From: Marinosulfonomonas sp.
GTDB lineage: Bacteria > Pseudomonadota > Alphaproteobacteria > Rhodobacterales > Rhodobacteraceae
DNA length: 37,128 bases
Direction: 5' to 3'
NCBI GenBank assembly: GCA_015488685.1
Contig: WFNH01000072.1
Coordinates: forward strand, 1 to 37,128
Below the pieces are notes generated by a model. The model was given only the letters and a program-made list of their open reading frames with translations, was not told the origin of the DNA and ran no database searches. This document shows, in pieces, positions 5,573 to 14,429 of this stretch. Position 1 is the stretch's first letter; the number at the start of each line of letters is the position of its first letter. The position numbers and the translations under genes are program-made.

Positions 5573-6562
5573 ATGATGTCTGCTCCTGTCGCGCCGCATA
5601 TCCCTGTTTTATTGCGTCCTTTGCTGGATGCCATTGCCCCTGTATCCGGCCTTTGGCTGGATGGCACTTTCGGCGCTGGTGGCTATTCTATCGGATTGCT
5701 TCAGGCCGGTGCCGATCAGGTGATTGGCGTGGACCGTGATCCACTGGCATTTGAAATGGCATCTGGCTGGGTTGGCGATTATGGCGACCGTTTGAAGCTG
5801 GTTGAGGGCACGTTCAGTCGTCTGGACAGCTATAGCGATGTGCCGCTGGACGGTGTGGTGCTGGACCTTGGGGTCAGTTCGATGCAACTGGACCGTGCCG
5901 ACCGCGGGTTTTCCTTTATGAAAGACGGCCCGCTGGACATGCGGATGAGCCAGTCCGGCCCCTCGGCCGCCGATATCGTTAACGAGGCATCAGAGGCCGA
6001 ACTGGCCGACATTATTTTCCAATATGGTGAGGAGCGAGCCTCGCGCCGGATTGCCAAGGCGATTGTCGCCGCACGCGCCAAAGTGCCGTTTGAAACCACC
6101 CTGCAACTGGCGACGGTGATTGAATCGGTTCTGCCGCGTGGCAAACCCGGCCAAAGCCACCCCGCGACCCGCACTTTTCAAGCGATCCGCATTGCGGTGA
6201 ATGATGAATTCGGCGAATTGCTGGCCGGGCTTCAGGCGGCCGAACGGGCATTGAAGCCGGGCGGGAAACTGGCCGTGGTGACCTTTCATTCGCTAGAGGA
6301 CCGCGTGGTCAAACGTTATCTGGCGGCGCGATCCGGTGGGGCGGGGCGGGCGAACCGCTATGCCCCCGCTGTAGAAGAAGAAAAGCCGCAGCTTCAATTG
6401 CTTAGCCGCCGTGCCATTGGGCCGGATGATGACGAACTGGCCGTGAACCCGCGGTCACGTTCGGCCAAATTGCGAGTGGCCCAACGCACGGATGCGCCAT
6501 CGGGCGATATGCCGCGCACGGGTTTGGGGATGCCTAAAATTTCATTAGGGGGACAGGATTAA
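5573..6562 (+). CDS. rsmH: RsmH (MraW), 16S rRNA C1402 N4-methyltransferase
   Basis: A 329-residue SAM-dependent methyltransferase. The SAM motif [11 protein letters not shown] is near residues 29-39, [12 protein letters not shown] near 95-106, then DRGFSF and PLDMRMS. The C-terminal half has [11 protein letters not shown], typical of the family. It methylates N4 of C1402 in 16S rRNA. GAGGAG overlaps the end of mraZ and serves as ribosome site. ATGs at 5573 and 5576 are both possible. The stop overlaps the ftsL start as TAATG. Length is normal for the family. Confidence 0.95.
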   Translation: MMSAPVAPHIPVLLRPLLDAIAPVSGLWLDGTFGAGGYSIGLLQAGADQVIGVDRDPLAFEMASGWVGDYGDRLKLVEGTFSRLDSYSDVPLDGVVLDLGVSSMQLDRADRGFSFMKDGPLDMRMSQSGPSAADIVNEASEAELADIIFQYGEERASRRIAKAIVAARAKVPFETTLQLATVIESVLPRGKPGQSHPATRTFQAIRIAVNDEFGELLAGLQAAERALKPGGKLAVVTFHSLEDRVVKRYLAARSGGAGRANRYAPAVEEEKPQLQLLSRRAIGPDDDELAVNPRSRSAKLRVAQRTDAPSGDMPRTGLGMPKISLGGQD

Positions 6563-6909
6563 TGCGTAGCTTCTTTTATGTGGTCTCGGCGCTGGCGGTG
6601 ATTGCGCTGGCCTTTTGGTCCTATCAGGAAAATTACAAAACACGGGCGTCATTAAACAACGTTTCGAAATTGCAGCGCCAAATCGGGCAAGCGCGCGAAC
6701 GGCTGGCAATTTTGCGGGCGGAATGGGCCTATCTGAACCGCCCCGAACGCCTGAAGGAACTGGCCGACATCAACTATGACAGGCTGGGCTTGCTTCCGCT
6801 GTCGCCGGAACAGTTTGGCCGGATTGATCAGGTGGCTTTTCCGTCCCCGGAACTAACGGCCATCGTCAACCCGATCGAGTTGTCCGCAGATCTGGAGGAT
6901 AGCAAATGA
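6562..6909 (+). CDS. ftsL: FtsL-like cell division protein
   Basis: A 115-residue bitopic membrane protein. One helix at about residues 3-22 is followed by a coiled-coil-prone periplasmic region (about 30-65) and a short C-terminal tail. The sequence RPERLKELADINYDRLGLLPLSPEQ matches alphaproteobacterial FtsL. FtsL works with FtsB, FtsQ and FtsWI in divisome activation. Sequence conservation is low in this family, so the call rests on position between rsmH and ftsI, topology and that motif. Its end overlaps ftsI as ATGA. Confidence 0.88.
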   Translation: MRSFFYVVSALAVIALAFWSYQENYKTRASLNNVSKLQRQIGQARERLAILRAEWAYLNRPERLKELADINYDRLGLLPLSPEQFGRIDQVAFPSPELTAIVNPIELSADLEDSK

Positions 6910-8687
6910 CCCGCACCCCCCTACGCCCGCTGGCCCGCATTCTGGAGGCCCGCGCCAAGGGTGAAAACCCCGATGCGATTGAACGCGCCAATATCCGTGC
7001 CCGCCACGAGGTGATGCGCGATAAAACCCGCTTGCGTTCGGAAGGACGCCTGTTGGTGCTGGGTGCATTTTTCTTTTGCGCCTTTGTGGTGATCGGTGTG
7101 CGTATGGGCATGCTGGCCGCAAGTGAACCCAGCGAGCCCCAAGTCGCAGCGGCGAGTGCACATATCGTGGCCAGCCGTGCAGATATTGTCGACCGCAATG
7201 GCCGGATACTGGCCACCAACCTGACCACGCGCGCCCTTTATGCCCAGCCACCGGTGATGATCGACAAGGCGGGGGCGGCGCGGCAACTGGCCACCATTTT
7301 CCCAGATCTGGACGAGGAAAAACTTCTGGCGCAATTCACCGGCAACCGCAAATTCATCTGGATCCGCAAAAAGATCAGCCCCGAGCAGATGCAGGCTGTG
7401 CATGATATTGGCGACCCCGGTCTGCTGTTTGGCCCGCGTGAAATGCGCCTGTATCCCAACGGCAAACTGGCCGCGCATATCCTTGGCGGGGCCTCTTTCG
7501 GTCGCGAGGGGGTGAATTCGGCCGAGGTGATCGGTGTGGCCGGTGTTGAAAAAGAATTTGACGATTATCTGCGCGACCCTGCGCAGGATGGCAAACCGTT
7601 GCAATTGTCAATTGACCTGACCGTTCAGGCCGCCACCCGCGAGGTGCTGTATGGCGGCATGAAACTGATGAATGCCAAAGGGGCGGCGGCGGTGTTGATG
7701 GATGTGCACACCGGCGAAATAATCTCGATGGTCAGCCTGCCGGATTTTGACCCCAACACAAGGCCGCGTGTGTTGACAAAGGGCGATGCAGGCGACAGCC
7801 CGCTGTTTAACCGTGCGGTGCAGGGCGTTTACGAACTTGGTTCGGTATTCAAAATTCTGAACACGGCGCAGGCGCTGGAACTGGGGTTGGTCAATCCGTC
7901 GACCATGATTGATACCAAAGGCCCGCTGCGGTGGGGCAGATTCAAAATACGCGATTTCCACAACTACGGGGCGCAATTGTCGATGACCGACGTTGTGGTG
8001 AAATCCTCGAACATCGGCTCGGCCCATGTGGCCCAGATGATCGGTGCGAAACGTCAGCGTGACTTCCTTGGCGCGCTTGGCCTGCTCGAAGCCACGCCAG
8101 TTGAACTGGTCGAGGCTTCGGGCGCTAAACCCTTGCTGCCCAAACGGTGGTCCGAATTGTCGACCATGACCATTTCCTATGGCCACGGGTTGTCCACAAG
8201 CCCGCTGCATCTGGCGGCGGCGTATTCCTCGATTTTGAATGGCGGATTGCGGGTAAAACCGACCCTGCTGCGCCAGACAGCGCCGCGTATGGGTGAACGG
8301 GTGGTCTCGGAACGCACATCGGAACAGGCACGCAGCATCCTGCGGCAGGTTGTGGTGCGTGGCACGGCCTCTTTTGGCGAGGTTGAGGGCTACGCTGTTG
8401 GCGGTAAAACCGGCACGGCGGACAAGCCCAAGCCGACGGGTGGCTATTACAAAGACAAGGTCGTCGCAACGTTCGCATCGGTTTTCCCAGCCAATGATCC
8501 GAAGTATGTGCTGATCGTGACGCTGGACGAACCAGTCGAAACATCCGGCCCCAAACCACGCCGCACGGCTGGTTGGACATCGGTTCCTGTCGCGGCCGAG
8601 ATCATTCGCCGAGTCGCGCCCTTGTTGGGATTGCGGCCAGAGGTTGAGCCTTTGCAGCCAACTGGGGTAACACTCACCAGCAACTAA
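6906..8687 (+). CDS. ftsI: FtsI, penicillin-binding protein 3 (septal transpeptidase)
   Basis: A 593-residue class B PBP. A cytoplasmic N-terminus of about 45 residues precedes one membrane helix (about 48-70), then the PBP dimerisation domain beginning ASRADIVDRNGRILA, and the transpeptidase domain. Catalytic motifs are SVFK (S313, K316), SSN (367-369) and KTG (501-503). It crosslinks septal peptidoglycan in complex with FtsW. The start overlaps ftsL by 4 nt. The stop is followed directly by a GTG that could extend murE. Confidence 0.96.
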   Translation: MTRTPLRPLARILEARAKGENPDAIERANIRARHEVMRDKTRLRSEGRLLVLGAFFFCAFVVIGVRMGMLAASEPSEPQVAAASAHIVASRADIVDRNGRILATNLTTRALYAQPPVMIDKAGAARQLATIFPDLDEEKLLAQFTGNRKFIWIRKKISPEQMQAVHDIGDPGLLFGPREMRLYPNGKLAAHILGGASFGREGVNSAEVIGVAGVEKEFDDYLRDPAQDGKPLQLSIDLTVQAATREVLYGGMKLMNAKGAAAVLMDVHTGEIISMVSLPDFDPNTRPRVLTKGDAGDSPLFNRAVQGVYELGSVFKILNTAQALELGLVNPSTMIDTKGPLRWGRFKIRDFHNYGAQLSMTDVVVKSSNIGSAHVAQMIGAKRQRDFLGALGLLEATPVELVEASGAKPLLPKRWSELSTMTISYGHGLSTSPLHLAAAYSSILNGGLRVKPTLLRQTAPRMGERVVSERTSEQARSILRQVVVRGTASFGEVEGYAVGGKTGTADKPKPTGGYYKDKVVATFASVFPANDPKYVLIVTLDEPVETSGPKPRRTAGWTSVPVAAEIIRRVAPLLGLRPEVEPLQPTGVTLTSN

Positions 8688-8708
8688 GTGCGGGCAAACG
8701 GGGGCGGC

Positions 8709-10199
8709 ATGGCACATCAGGCGGGCAGAAAAACACTTGCAGATCTTGGCCTGAGGGCCAAAGGCGGGCAAGAGGCTGAAATTACAGGAATTTGTGTCGA
8801 TAGCCGCGAGGTAAAGCCCGGCTATCTGTTTGCCGCCATGCCCGGTGTGCGGGTGCACGGGGGCGAATTTATCCAATATGCGCTGCGCATGGGGGCCGGA
8901 GCGATTCTGACCGATCAGGCCGGTGCGGCGATTGCAGCCGATGAAATCGCTGCCGCCGGTGTGCCTTTGGTGGTGGCCGAGGACGCCCGCCAGACGCTGG
9001 CCTATGCCGCTGCGTTGTGGTTTGGCGCCCAGCCCGAATATATGGTGGCAGTGACCGGGACCAACGGCAAAACATCCGTGTCCACCTTTGTGCGCCAGAT
9101 CTGGATCGCGATGGGCATCAAGGCCGCCAATCTGGGCACCACAGGTGTCGAGGGCGCCTATACCGCCCCGCTGCACCACACCACGCCCGAACCGATCACC
9201 CTGCACCGGTTGCTGGCCGATATGGCGGGCGCGGGCGTGACCCATTGCGCGATGGAGGCGTCCAGCCACGGGCTGGAACAACGTCGCCTTGACGGGGTGC
9301 GGCTGCGGGCTGGCGGGTTTACCAATTTCACGCAGGACCATCTGGATTACCACAAGACGTTCGAGGACTATTTCAACGCCAAGGCTGGCCTGTTTTCCCG
9401 CGTGATGGGGGATGACGCGGTGGCGGTGATCAATATGGATGACCCAAAGGGCGCGGTGATCGCCGGTATCGCGCGCTCGCGCGGGCAAGGCGTGATCAAG
9501 GTTGGCAAATCCGACGGTGTGGATTTGCGCCTGCTGGCGCAGCGGTTTGATGCCACGGGTCAGGACTTGCGGTTTGAATGGCGCGGTAAGGCGCATCAGG
9601 CGCGGCTGGAACTGATCGGCGGATTTCAGGCGGAAAACGTGATGGTGGCCGCGGGTCTGGTGATTGCCTGTGGTGCCGATCCGGCCGAGGTGTTCGATAC
9701 CTTGCGCGAGTTGACCACCGTGCGGGGCCGGATGCAACTGGCCGCCACGCGGGATAACGGCGCGTCGGTGTTCGTCGATTTTGCCCATACGCCGGATGCT
9801 TTGGCGACCGCATTGCAGGCCATGCGCCCGCATGTGATGGGGCGTCTGGTGGTGGTGTTTGGCGCAGGCGGGGATCGTGACCCAGGCAAGCGGATATTGA
9901 TGGGACAGGCGGCGGCAAGCTATGCCGATCTGGTGTTTGTGACAGACGATAACCCGCGATCCGAAGACCCCGCCGACATTCGGGCGATGGTGATGGAAGG
10001 CTGCCCCGAGGCGACCGAAGTGCCGGATCGCGCCGAAGCGATCCTGCGCGGGGTGGATGCCTTGCAGGCGGGGGATGCGTTGCTGATTGCGGGCAAGGGA
10101 CATGAAAGCGGGCAGATCGTTGGCGATGTGGTGTTGCCTTTTGACGATGTGGAACAGGCCAGCATTGCGGTGGCGGCGCTGGAGGGGCGCATGGCATGA
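8709..10199 (+). CDS. murE: MurE, UDP-MurNAc-tripeptide synthetase (meso-diaminopimelate adding)
   Basis: A 496-residue Mur ligase. The ATP-binding GTNGKTS lies at 117-123, and DNPR at 414-417 is the diaminopimelate-recognition motif, so the third stem-peptide residue is meso-DAP. It catalyses addition of DAP to UDP-MurNAc-Ala-Glu. I chose ATG at 8709, preceded by a GGGGG stretch; an in-frame GTG at 8688 right after the ftsI stop would add seven residues. The stop codon overlaps the start of a 25-codon micro-ORF as ATGA. Confidence 0.95.
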   Translation: MAHQAGRKTLADLGLRAKGGQEAEITGICVDSREVKPGYLFAAMPGVRVHGGEFIQYALRMGAGAILTDQAGAAIAADEIAAAGVPLVVAEDARQTLAYAAALWFGAQPEYMVAVTGTNGKTSVSTFVRQIWIAMGIKAANLGTTGVEGAYTAPLHHTTPEPITLHRLLADMAGAGVTHCAMEASSHGLEQRRLDGVRLRAGGFTNFTQDHLDYHKTFEDYFNAKAGLFSRVMGDDAVAVINMDDPKGAVIAGIARSRGQGVIKVGKSDGVDLRLLAQRFDATGQDLRFEWRGKAHQARLELIGGFQAENVMVAAGLVIACGADPAEVFDTLRELTTVRGRMQLAATRDNGASVFVDFAHTPDALATALQAMRPHVMGRLVVVFGAGGDRDPGKRILMGQAAASYADLVFVTDDNPRSEDPADIRAMVMEGCPEATEVPDRAEAILRGVDALQAGDALLIAGKGHESGQIVGDVVLPFDDVEQASIAVAALEGRMA

Positions 10200-10273
10200 A
10201 GGATTTAGCGATCATTGGTCTGACCGAAGGCCCCGGATCAGGTCCGGGGCAGCGCGGGGGGGAAATGCGATGA
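10196..10273 (+). CDS. 25-codon micro-ORF joining murE to murF
   Basis: ATG at 10196 overlaps the murE stop (ATGA), and the TGA at 10271-10273 overlaps the murF start (ATGA). The product, 25 residues starting MKDLAIIGLTEGPG, has no recognisable domain. The frame runs through a palindrome at 10230-10250. The double overlap would let ribosomes pass from murE to murF across the inserted palindrome. Whether the peptide itself matters is unknown; this may be a by-product of repeat insertion. Confidence 0.35.
   Translation: MKDLAIIGLTEGPGSGPGQRGGEMR
10230..10250. repeat. Short palindrome GCCCCGGA/TCCGGGGC
   Basis: GCCCCGGA (10230-10237) and TCCGGGGC (10243-10250) flank a 5-bp loop between murE and murF. 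Palindromes of the CCCCGGA-TC-GGTCCGGGG kind recur in intergenic spaces of many alphaproteobacteria, from general knowledge. No T-run follows, so it is not an obvious terminator. Confidence 0.55.
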
Positions 10274-11721
10274 CAGTTCTCTGGACCTCGCAAGAAGCTG
10301 TCGCAGCTACCGGCGGCAAGACGACCTGCGACTGGCAGGCCACAGGTGTTTCGATTGATACGCGCAGTATTGCGGCAGGCGAGTTTTTCGTGGCGCTCAA
10401 AGACGTGCGGGACGGTCACGATTTTGTCGCGCAGGCCCTGGAAAAGGGCGCGGCGGCGGCTTTGGTTTCGCATGTGCCTGAAGGGGTGGCCGAGGATGCG
10501 CCGCTGTTGATCGTGCCCGATGTGTTGCAGGCGCTTGAAGGGTTGGCGGTGGCTGCGAGGATGCGAACATCGGCCAGGGTGATTGGCGTGACTGGCTCGG
10601 TCGGCAAAACCTCGACCAAGGAAATGTTGCGCACTGTGCTGGAGCGGCAAGGGCAGGTGCACGCAGCGGAAATGTCGTTCAACAACCACTGGGGGGTACC
10701 GCTGACATTGGCACGGATGCCCAAGGACACCGATTTTGCGGTGATCGAGATCGGCATGAACCACCCCGGCGAAATTGCCCCGCTGGCGCGTCTGGCGCGC
10801 CCTGATGTGGCGATGATCACCAATGTGGTGGCCGCGCATATGGCGGCCTTTGACGGGATCGAGGGCATTGCACGGGAAAAGGCCAGCATCATCGACGGGT
10901 TGGAAACCGGTGGTATGGCGGTGGTGAATGGTGATCTGGACACCAGCCATATCCTGACCGGATATGCCAAAGACAAGGGCGCGGAATGCGTGACCTTTGG
11001 CATAGGCGAAAGCAACACCCACCGCCTGCTGAATGTGCAACAGGCGGGCGGTATGACTGTGGTGCGGGCACAGGTAGGTGGTGCCGAAACCCTGATCAAA
11101 ATCAATAGCTTGGGCGAACACTTTGCCATGAATGCTTTGGGCGTTCTGGCCGTGGTGCAGGCGTTGGGGACCGATGTGGCGTTGGCGGTCAATGACATGG
11201 CCCTGTGGCAGCCCCCCGCCGGTCGCGGCACTTTTGAAACCGTGGTGCTGGATCAATACGAGCCGGATCAGGCCGTGACCCTGATTGATGACGCTTACAA
11301 TGCCAACCCGACATCGCTGGACGCCGCGCTGAAGGTGCTGGCGGCCACGCAACCGGTGGACGGGGTGGGGCGTATCCACACCGGGCGCCGGATTGCGGTG
11401 CTGGGCGATATGCTGGAACTGGGCGAGGACGAACTGGCGCTGCACGGCGCATTCGCCACCCATCCGGCGCTGGAAAATGTCACGCTGGTGCATTGCGCGG
11501 GTCCGCGGATGCAGACGCTGTGGCAGGCCCTGCCGGATCACAAACGCGGCGAGTGGGTCGAAAAGGCAACTGACCTTGCGGCAACCGCGCACCGGCTGGT
11601 GGACGCGGGCGATGTGATCTTGGTAAAGGGGTCCAAAGGATCCTTGGTCAGCACGGTTGCGACTGCGATCCGAAATTTGGGCCAATCGGGCGAAATGAAT
11701 AGTAACAAAGGATCAGTGTAG
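10270..11721 (+). CDS. murF: MurF, UDP-MurNAc-tripeptide:D-Ala-D-Ala ligase
   Basis: A 483-residue Mur ligase with the ATP motif TGSVGKTS at 108-115, EMSFNNHWGVPLTLARMP and DDAYNANPTS, all typical of MurF. It adds D-Ala-D-Ala to complete the UDP-MurNAc-pentapeptide. The frame stays open upstream to 10087 inside murE, but the ATG at 10270 gives the expected N-terminus MTVLWTSQEA. A purine-rich GGGGGGGAAA precedes it. Its stop abuts the mraY ATG. Confidence 0.95.
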   Translation: MTVLWTSQEAVAATGGKTTCDWQATGVSIDTRSIAAGEFFVALKDVRDGHDFVAQALEKGAAAALVSHVPEGVAEDAPLLIVPDVLQALEGLAVAARMRTSARVIGVTGSVGKTSTKEMLRTVLERQGQVHAAEMSFNNHWGVPLTLARMPKDTDFAVIEIGMNHPGEIAPLARLARPDVAMITNVVAAHMAAFDGIEGIAREKASIIDGLETGGMAVVNGDLDTSHILTGYAKDKGAECVTFGIGESNTHRLLNVQQAGGMTVVRAQVGGAETLIKINSLGEHFAMNALGVLAVVQALGTDVALAVNDMALWQPPAGRGTFETVVLDQYEPDQAVTLIDDAYNANPTSLDAALKVLAATQPVDGVGRIHTGRRIAVLGDMLELGEDELALHGAFATHPALENVTLVHCAGPRMQTLWQALPDHKRGEWVEKATDLAATAHRLVDAGDVILVKGSKGSLVSTVATAIRNLGQSGEMNSNKGSV

Positions 11722-12807
11722 ATGCTTTACTGGTTATCCAGCCTGTCGGACGGCGGCGATTTCTTCAATCTTTTCCGCTATATAACCGTTCGCTCGGGCG
11801 GGGCGTTTTTTACAGCGCTGGTGTTTGGTTTCATCTTTGGCCAGCCCCTGATCAACCTGTTGCGCCGCAAACAAACCAATGGCCAGCCGATCCGTGAGGA
11901 CGGACCGCAAAGCCACATTCTGGAGAAAGCAGGCACGCCAACGATGGGCGGGGTGTTGATTTTGGGGGCATTGACGGTTTCAACGCTGCTGTGGGCGCGG
12001 CTGGATAACCCCTATGTCTGGATGGTGATGTTTGTAACGCTGTCTTTCGGGCTTATCGGGTTTGCCGATGATTATGCCAAAGTCAGCAAGAACAATACCA
12101 AAGGTGTTTCCGGTAAAATACGCATGGCTTTTGGCCTGCTGATTGCCGGGATTGCGGGCTATTGGGCGGCCAGTTACCAGCCCGATGATCTGGCCTATCA
12201 ACTGGCGATGCCGGTGTTCAAGAATACGCTGATCAACCTTGGCTATGTGTTCATTCCTTTTGCGATGATCGTGATCGTCGGCTCCGCCAATGCGGTGAAC
12301 CTGACCGATGGTCTGGACGGTCTGGCGATCATGCCGGTGATGATTGCGGCGGGCACGCTGGGCATCATCGCCTATGCGGTCGGTCGGGTCGATTTCACCG
12401 AATATCTGGATGTGCACTATGTCCCTAATACCGGCGAATTGTTCATCTTTACCTCGGCCCTGATTGGCGGGGGTCTGGGCTTTCTGTGGTATAACGCGCC
12501 TCCGGCTGCCGTGTTTATGGGCGACACCGGCTCACTGGCGCTTGGCGGCGCTTTGGGGGCGATTGCGGTGGCCACAAAACACGAAATCGTTTTGGCCATT
12601 GTTGGCGGACTGTTCGTGGTCGAGGCCCTTTCGGTGATTATTCAGGTGCTCTATTTCAAGCGCACCGGAAAACGGGTGTTCCTGATGGCCCCGATCCATC
12701 ACCATTACGAAAAAAAGGGCTGGTCCGAACCACAGATCGTGATCCGGTTCTGGATCATATCGCTGATCCTTGCGCTGATCGGGCTGGCAACTCTGAAAGT
12801 GCGTTAG
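11722..12807 (+). CDS. mraY: MraY, phospho-MurNAc-pentapeptide translocase
   Basis: A 361-residue integral membrane enzyme with about ten helices. Catalytic and substrate motifs are all present: [35 protein letters not shown] and the histidine motif PIHHHYE. It transfers phospho-MurNAc-pentapeptide to undecaprenyl phosphate, making lipid I at the inner membrane. It starts immediately after the murF stop with AAAGGA upstream. A 60-bp palindrome follows before murD. Confidence 0.97.
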   Translation: MLYWLSSLSDGGDFFNLFRYITVRSGGAFFTALVFGFIFGQPLINLLRRKQTNGQPIREDGPQSHILEKAGTPTMGGVLILGALTVSTLLWARLDNPYVWMVMFVTLSFGLIGFADDYAKVSKNNTKGVSGKIRMAFGLLIAGIAGYWAASYQPDDLAYQLAMPVFKNTLINLGYVFIPFAMIVIVGSANAVNLTDGLDGLAIMPVMIAAGTLGIIAYAVGRVDFTEYLDVHYVPNTGELFIFTSALIGGGLGFLWYNAPPAAVFMGDTGSLALGGALGAIAVATKHEIVLAIVGGLFVVEALSVIIQVLYFKRTGKRVFLMAPIHHHYEKKGWSEPQIVIRFWIISLILALIGLATLKVR

Positions 12808-12814
12808 GATTTGT

Positions 12815-12874
12815 GTAGGGCGGGATTCACCCCGCCACGGCTTGGTCAAAACGGCGGGGTGAACCCCGCCCTAC
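12815..12874. repeat. 22-bp-arm palindrome between mraY and murD
   Basis: The left arm at 12815-12836 starts GTAGGGCGGG; the right arm at 12853-12874 ends CCCGCCCTAC. They pair over 22 bp with one mismatch (A12825/C12864, which is U-G in minus-strand RNA), around a 16-nt loop. It looks like a dispersed intergenic palindrome sitting inside an operon, not a classic terminator, because no T-run follows. Confidence 0.75.
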
Positions 12875-12947
12875 GGGCCGCATTGAGGGTTTGCCAATTA
12901 GTCTGCTGCGGCCTAAACAGGGGCAGGCAAGGATAAGAGGGCAGCAC

Positions 12948-14351
12948 ATGATCCCCGTTCAAGGATTTGCAGGTAAGAAAGTGGCCGTTCTGGGCCTTGG
13001 CCGCAGTGGTCTTGCAACCGCCGTGGCTCTAGAAGCGGGCGGGGCGATCCCCGTCGTTTGGGACGACAACGAGGTCGCCCGCAATGCGGCTGACAAACAG
13101 GGCTATCCGGCAACCGACCTGCGCAAGGCAGGCGTGTGGGAGGACATCGCCACCCTGATCGTATCCCCCGGTATCCCGCATCTTTACCCCGAACCAAACC
13201 CCGTGGTGCGCAATGCTACCGCCGCCGGTGTGCCGATCGACAATGATATCGGGCTGTTCTTCCGATCCTTCGCGACCTACGAGTGGGACGGTTTCGACGT
13301 TGCCCCCCGCGTGATCGCCATCACCGGCAGCAACGGCAAATCCACCACCGCCGCACTGATCCATCATGTTTTGGAACATGCCAAACGCCCGACACAACTG
13401 GCCGGAAACATCGGCCGCGGGGTGCTGGATATCGACCCCGCCCATGACGGCGAAGTCGTGGTGCTGGAGCTGTCCAGCTATCAGACCGAACTGGCCCGCT
13501 CGCTCACCCCAGATGTGGCCGTGTTTACCAACCTGTCACCGGATCATCTGGACCGGCACGGCGGCATCGGCGGCTATTTCGCCGCCAAACGCCGCTTGTT
13601 CGCCGAAGGCGGGCCGGACCGCGCCGTGATCGGTGTGGATGAAAACGAGGGCCGGTTTCTGGCCAATCAAATGGCCGAGGGGCCAGCGGATGACCGTGTG
13701 ATCCGCATTTCGGTAGATACCAAACTGACCGGCCCCGGCTGGGCCGTGTTCGCCCGCAAGGGGTTCTTGTCGGAATACCGGAAAGGGCGGCAAATGGGGT
13801 CGATAGATTTGCGCAAAATCAAGGGCTTGCCGGGTGCGCATAACCATCAGAATGCCTGCGCGGCCTACGCTGCTGTGCGCACTTTGGGCATCGCACCCAA
13901 GGTGATCGAGGCGGCGTTCCACAGCTTTGGCGGGCTGGCCCATCGCAGCCAGATCGTAGGTGTTGCCAACGGTGTGACCTATGTGAACGACAGCAAGGCC
14001 ACCAATGTGGACGCTGCCGAAAAGGCATTGCTGGCGTTCCAGAATATCCGCTGGATTGTAGGCGGGCAGGGCAAGACGGGTGGTATTTCCAGCCTTGCAC
14101 CACATCTGGGCAATGTGCGCAAAGCCTATCTGATTGGCGCCTCGGCCGAGGAATTTTCGGGCCAGCTGGGGGATACCCCTTACCAGATTTGCGAAACGAT
14201 GGAGCGCGCGGTTGCGGCCGCCAGCAAGGATGCCGAAGAGGGCGATACCGTGCTGTTGGCCCCCGCCGCTGCCAGCTTTGACCAATACAAAAGTTTCGAG
14301 CATCGCGGCGATGACTTCACGGCCATCGTTGCTGCACTGATTGATGGTTAA
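12948..14351 (+). CDS. murD: MurD, UDP-MurNAc-L-alanine:D-glutamate ligase
   Basis: A 467-residue Mur ligase. The N-terminal Rossmann-like [16 protein letters not shown] binds the UDP part, the ATP motif GSNGKSTT lies at 127-134, and the C-terminal domain has [12 protein letters not shown]. It adds D-Glu to UDP-MurNAc-L-Ala. The ATG at 12948 has AAGAGGG upstream and yields the expected N-terminus; an upstream in-frame start at 12891 would add a basic, unrelated segment. It is the last dcw gene seen here; ftsW and murG do not follow. Confidence 0.95.
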   Translation: MIPVQGFAGKKVAVLGLGRSGLATAVALEAGGAIPVVWDDNEVARNAADKQGYPATDLRKAGVWEDIATLIVSPGIPHLYPEPNPVVRNATAAGVPIDNDIGLFFRSFATYEWDGFDVAPRVIAITGSNGKSTTAALIHHVLEHAKRPTQLAGNIGRGVLDIDPAHDGEVVVLELSSYQTELARSLTPDVAVFTNLSPDHLDRHGGIGGYFAAKRRLFAEGGPDRAVIGVDENEGRFLANQMAEGPADDRVIRISVDTKLTGPGWAVFARKGFLSEYRKGRQMGSIDLRKIKGLPGAHNHQNACAAYAAVRTLGIAPKVIEAAFHSFGGLAHRSQIVGVANGVTYVNDSKATNVDAAEKALLAFQNIRWIVGGQGKTGGISSLAPHLGNVRKAYLIGASAEEFSGQLGDTPYQICETMERAVAAASKDAEEGDTVLLAPAAASFDQYKSFEHRGDDFTAIVAALIDG

Positions 14352-14429
14352 CAGCGGTTTTCCGCGCCTTTTCAAGAAGTTTTGGACAAAAACGACCAGA
14401 CCACGCTAGAATTGTCCAGGGGAACTGCA

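Noticed and set aside
7608-11685. Very long open frames on the minus strand opposite ftsI, murE and murF
   Set aside because: They are shadows of GC-rich plus-strand genes: His/Arg/Gln-rich, without domains or ribosome sites, and lying exactly over well-identified enzymes.
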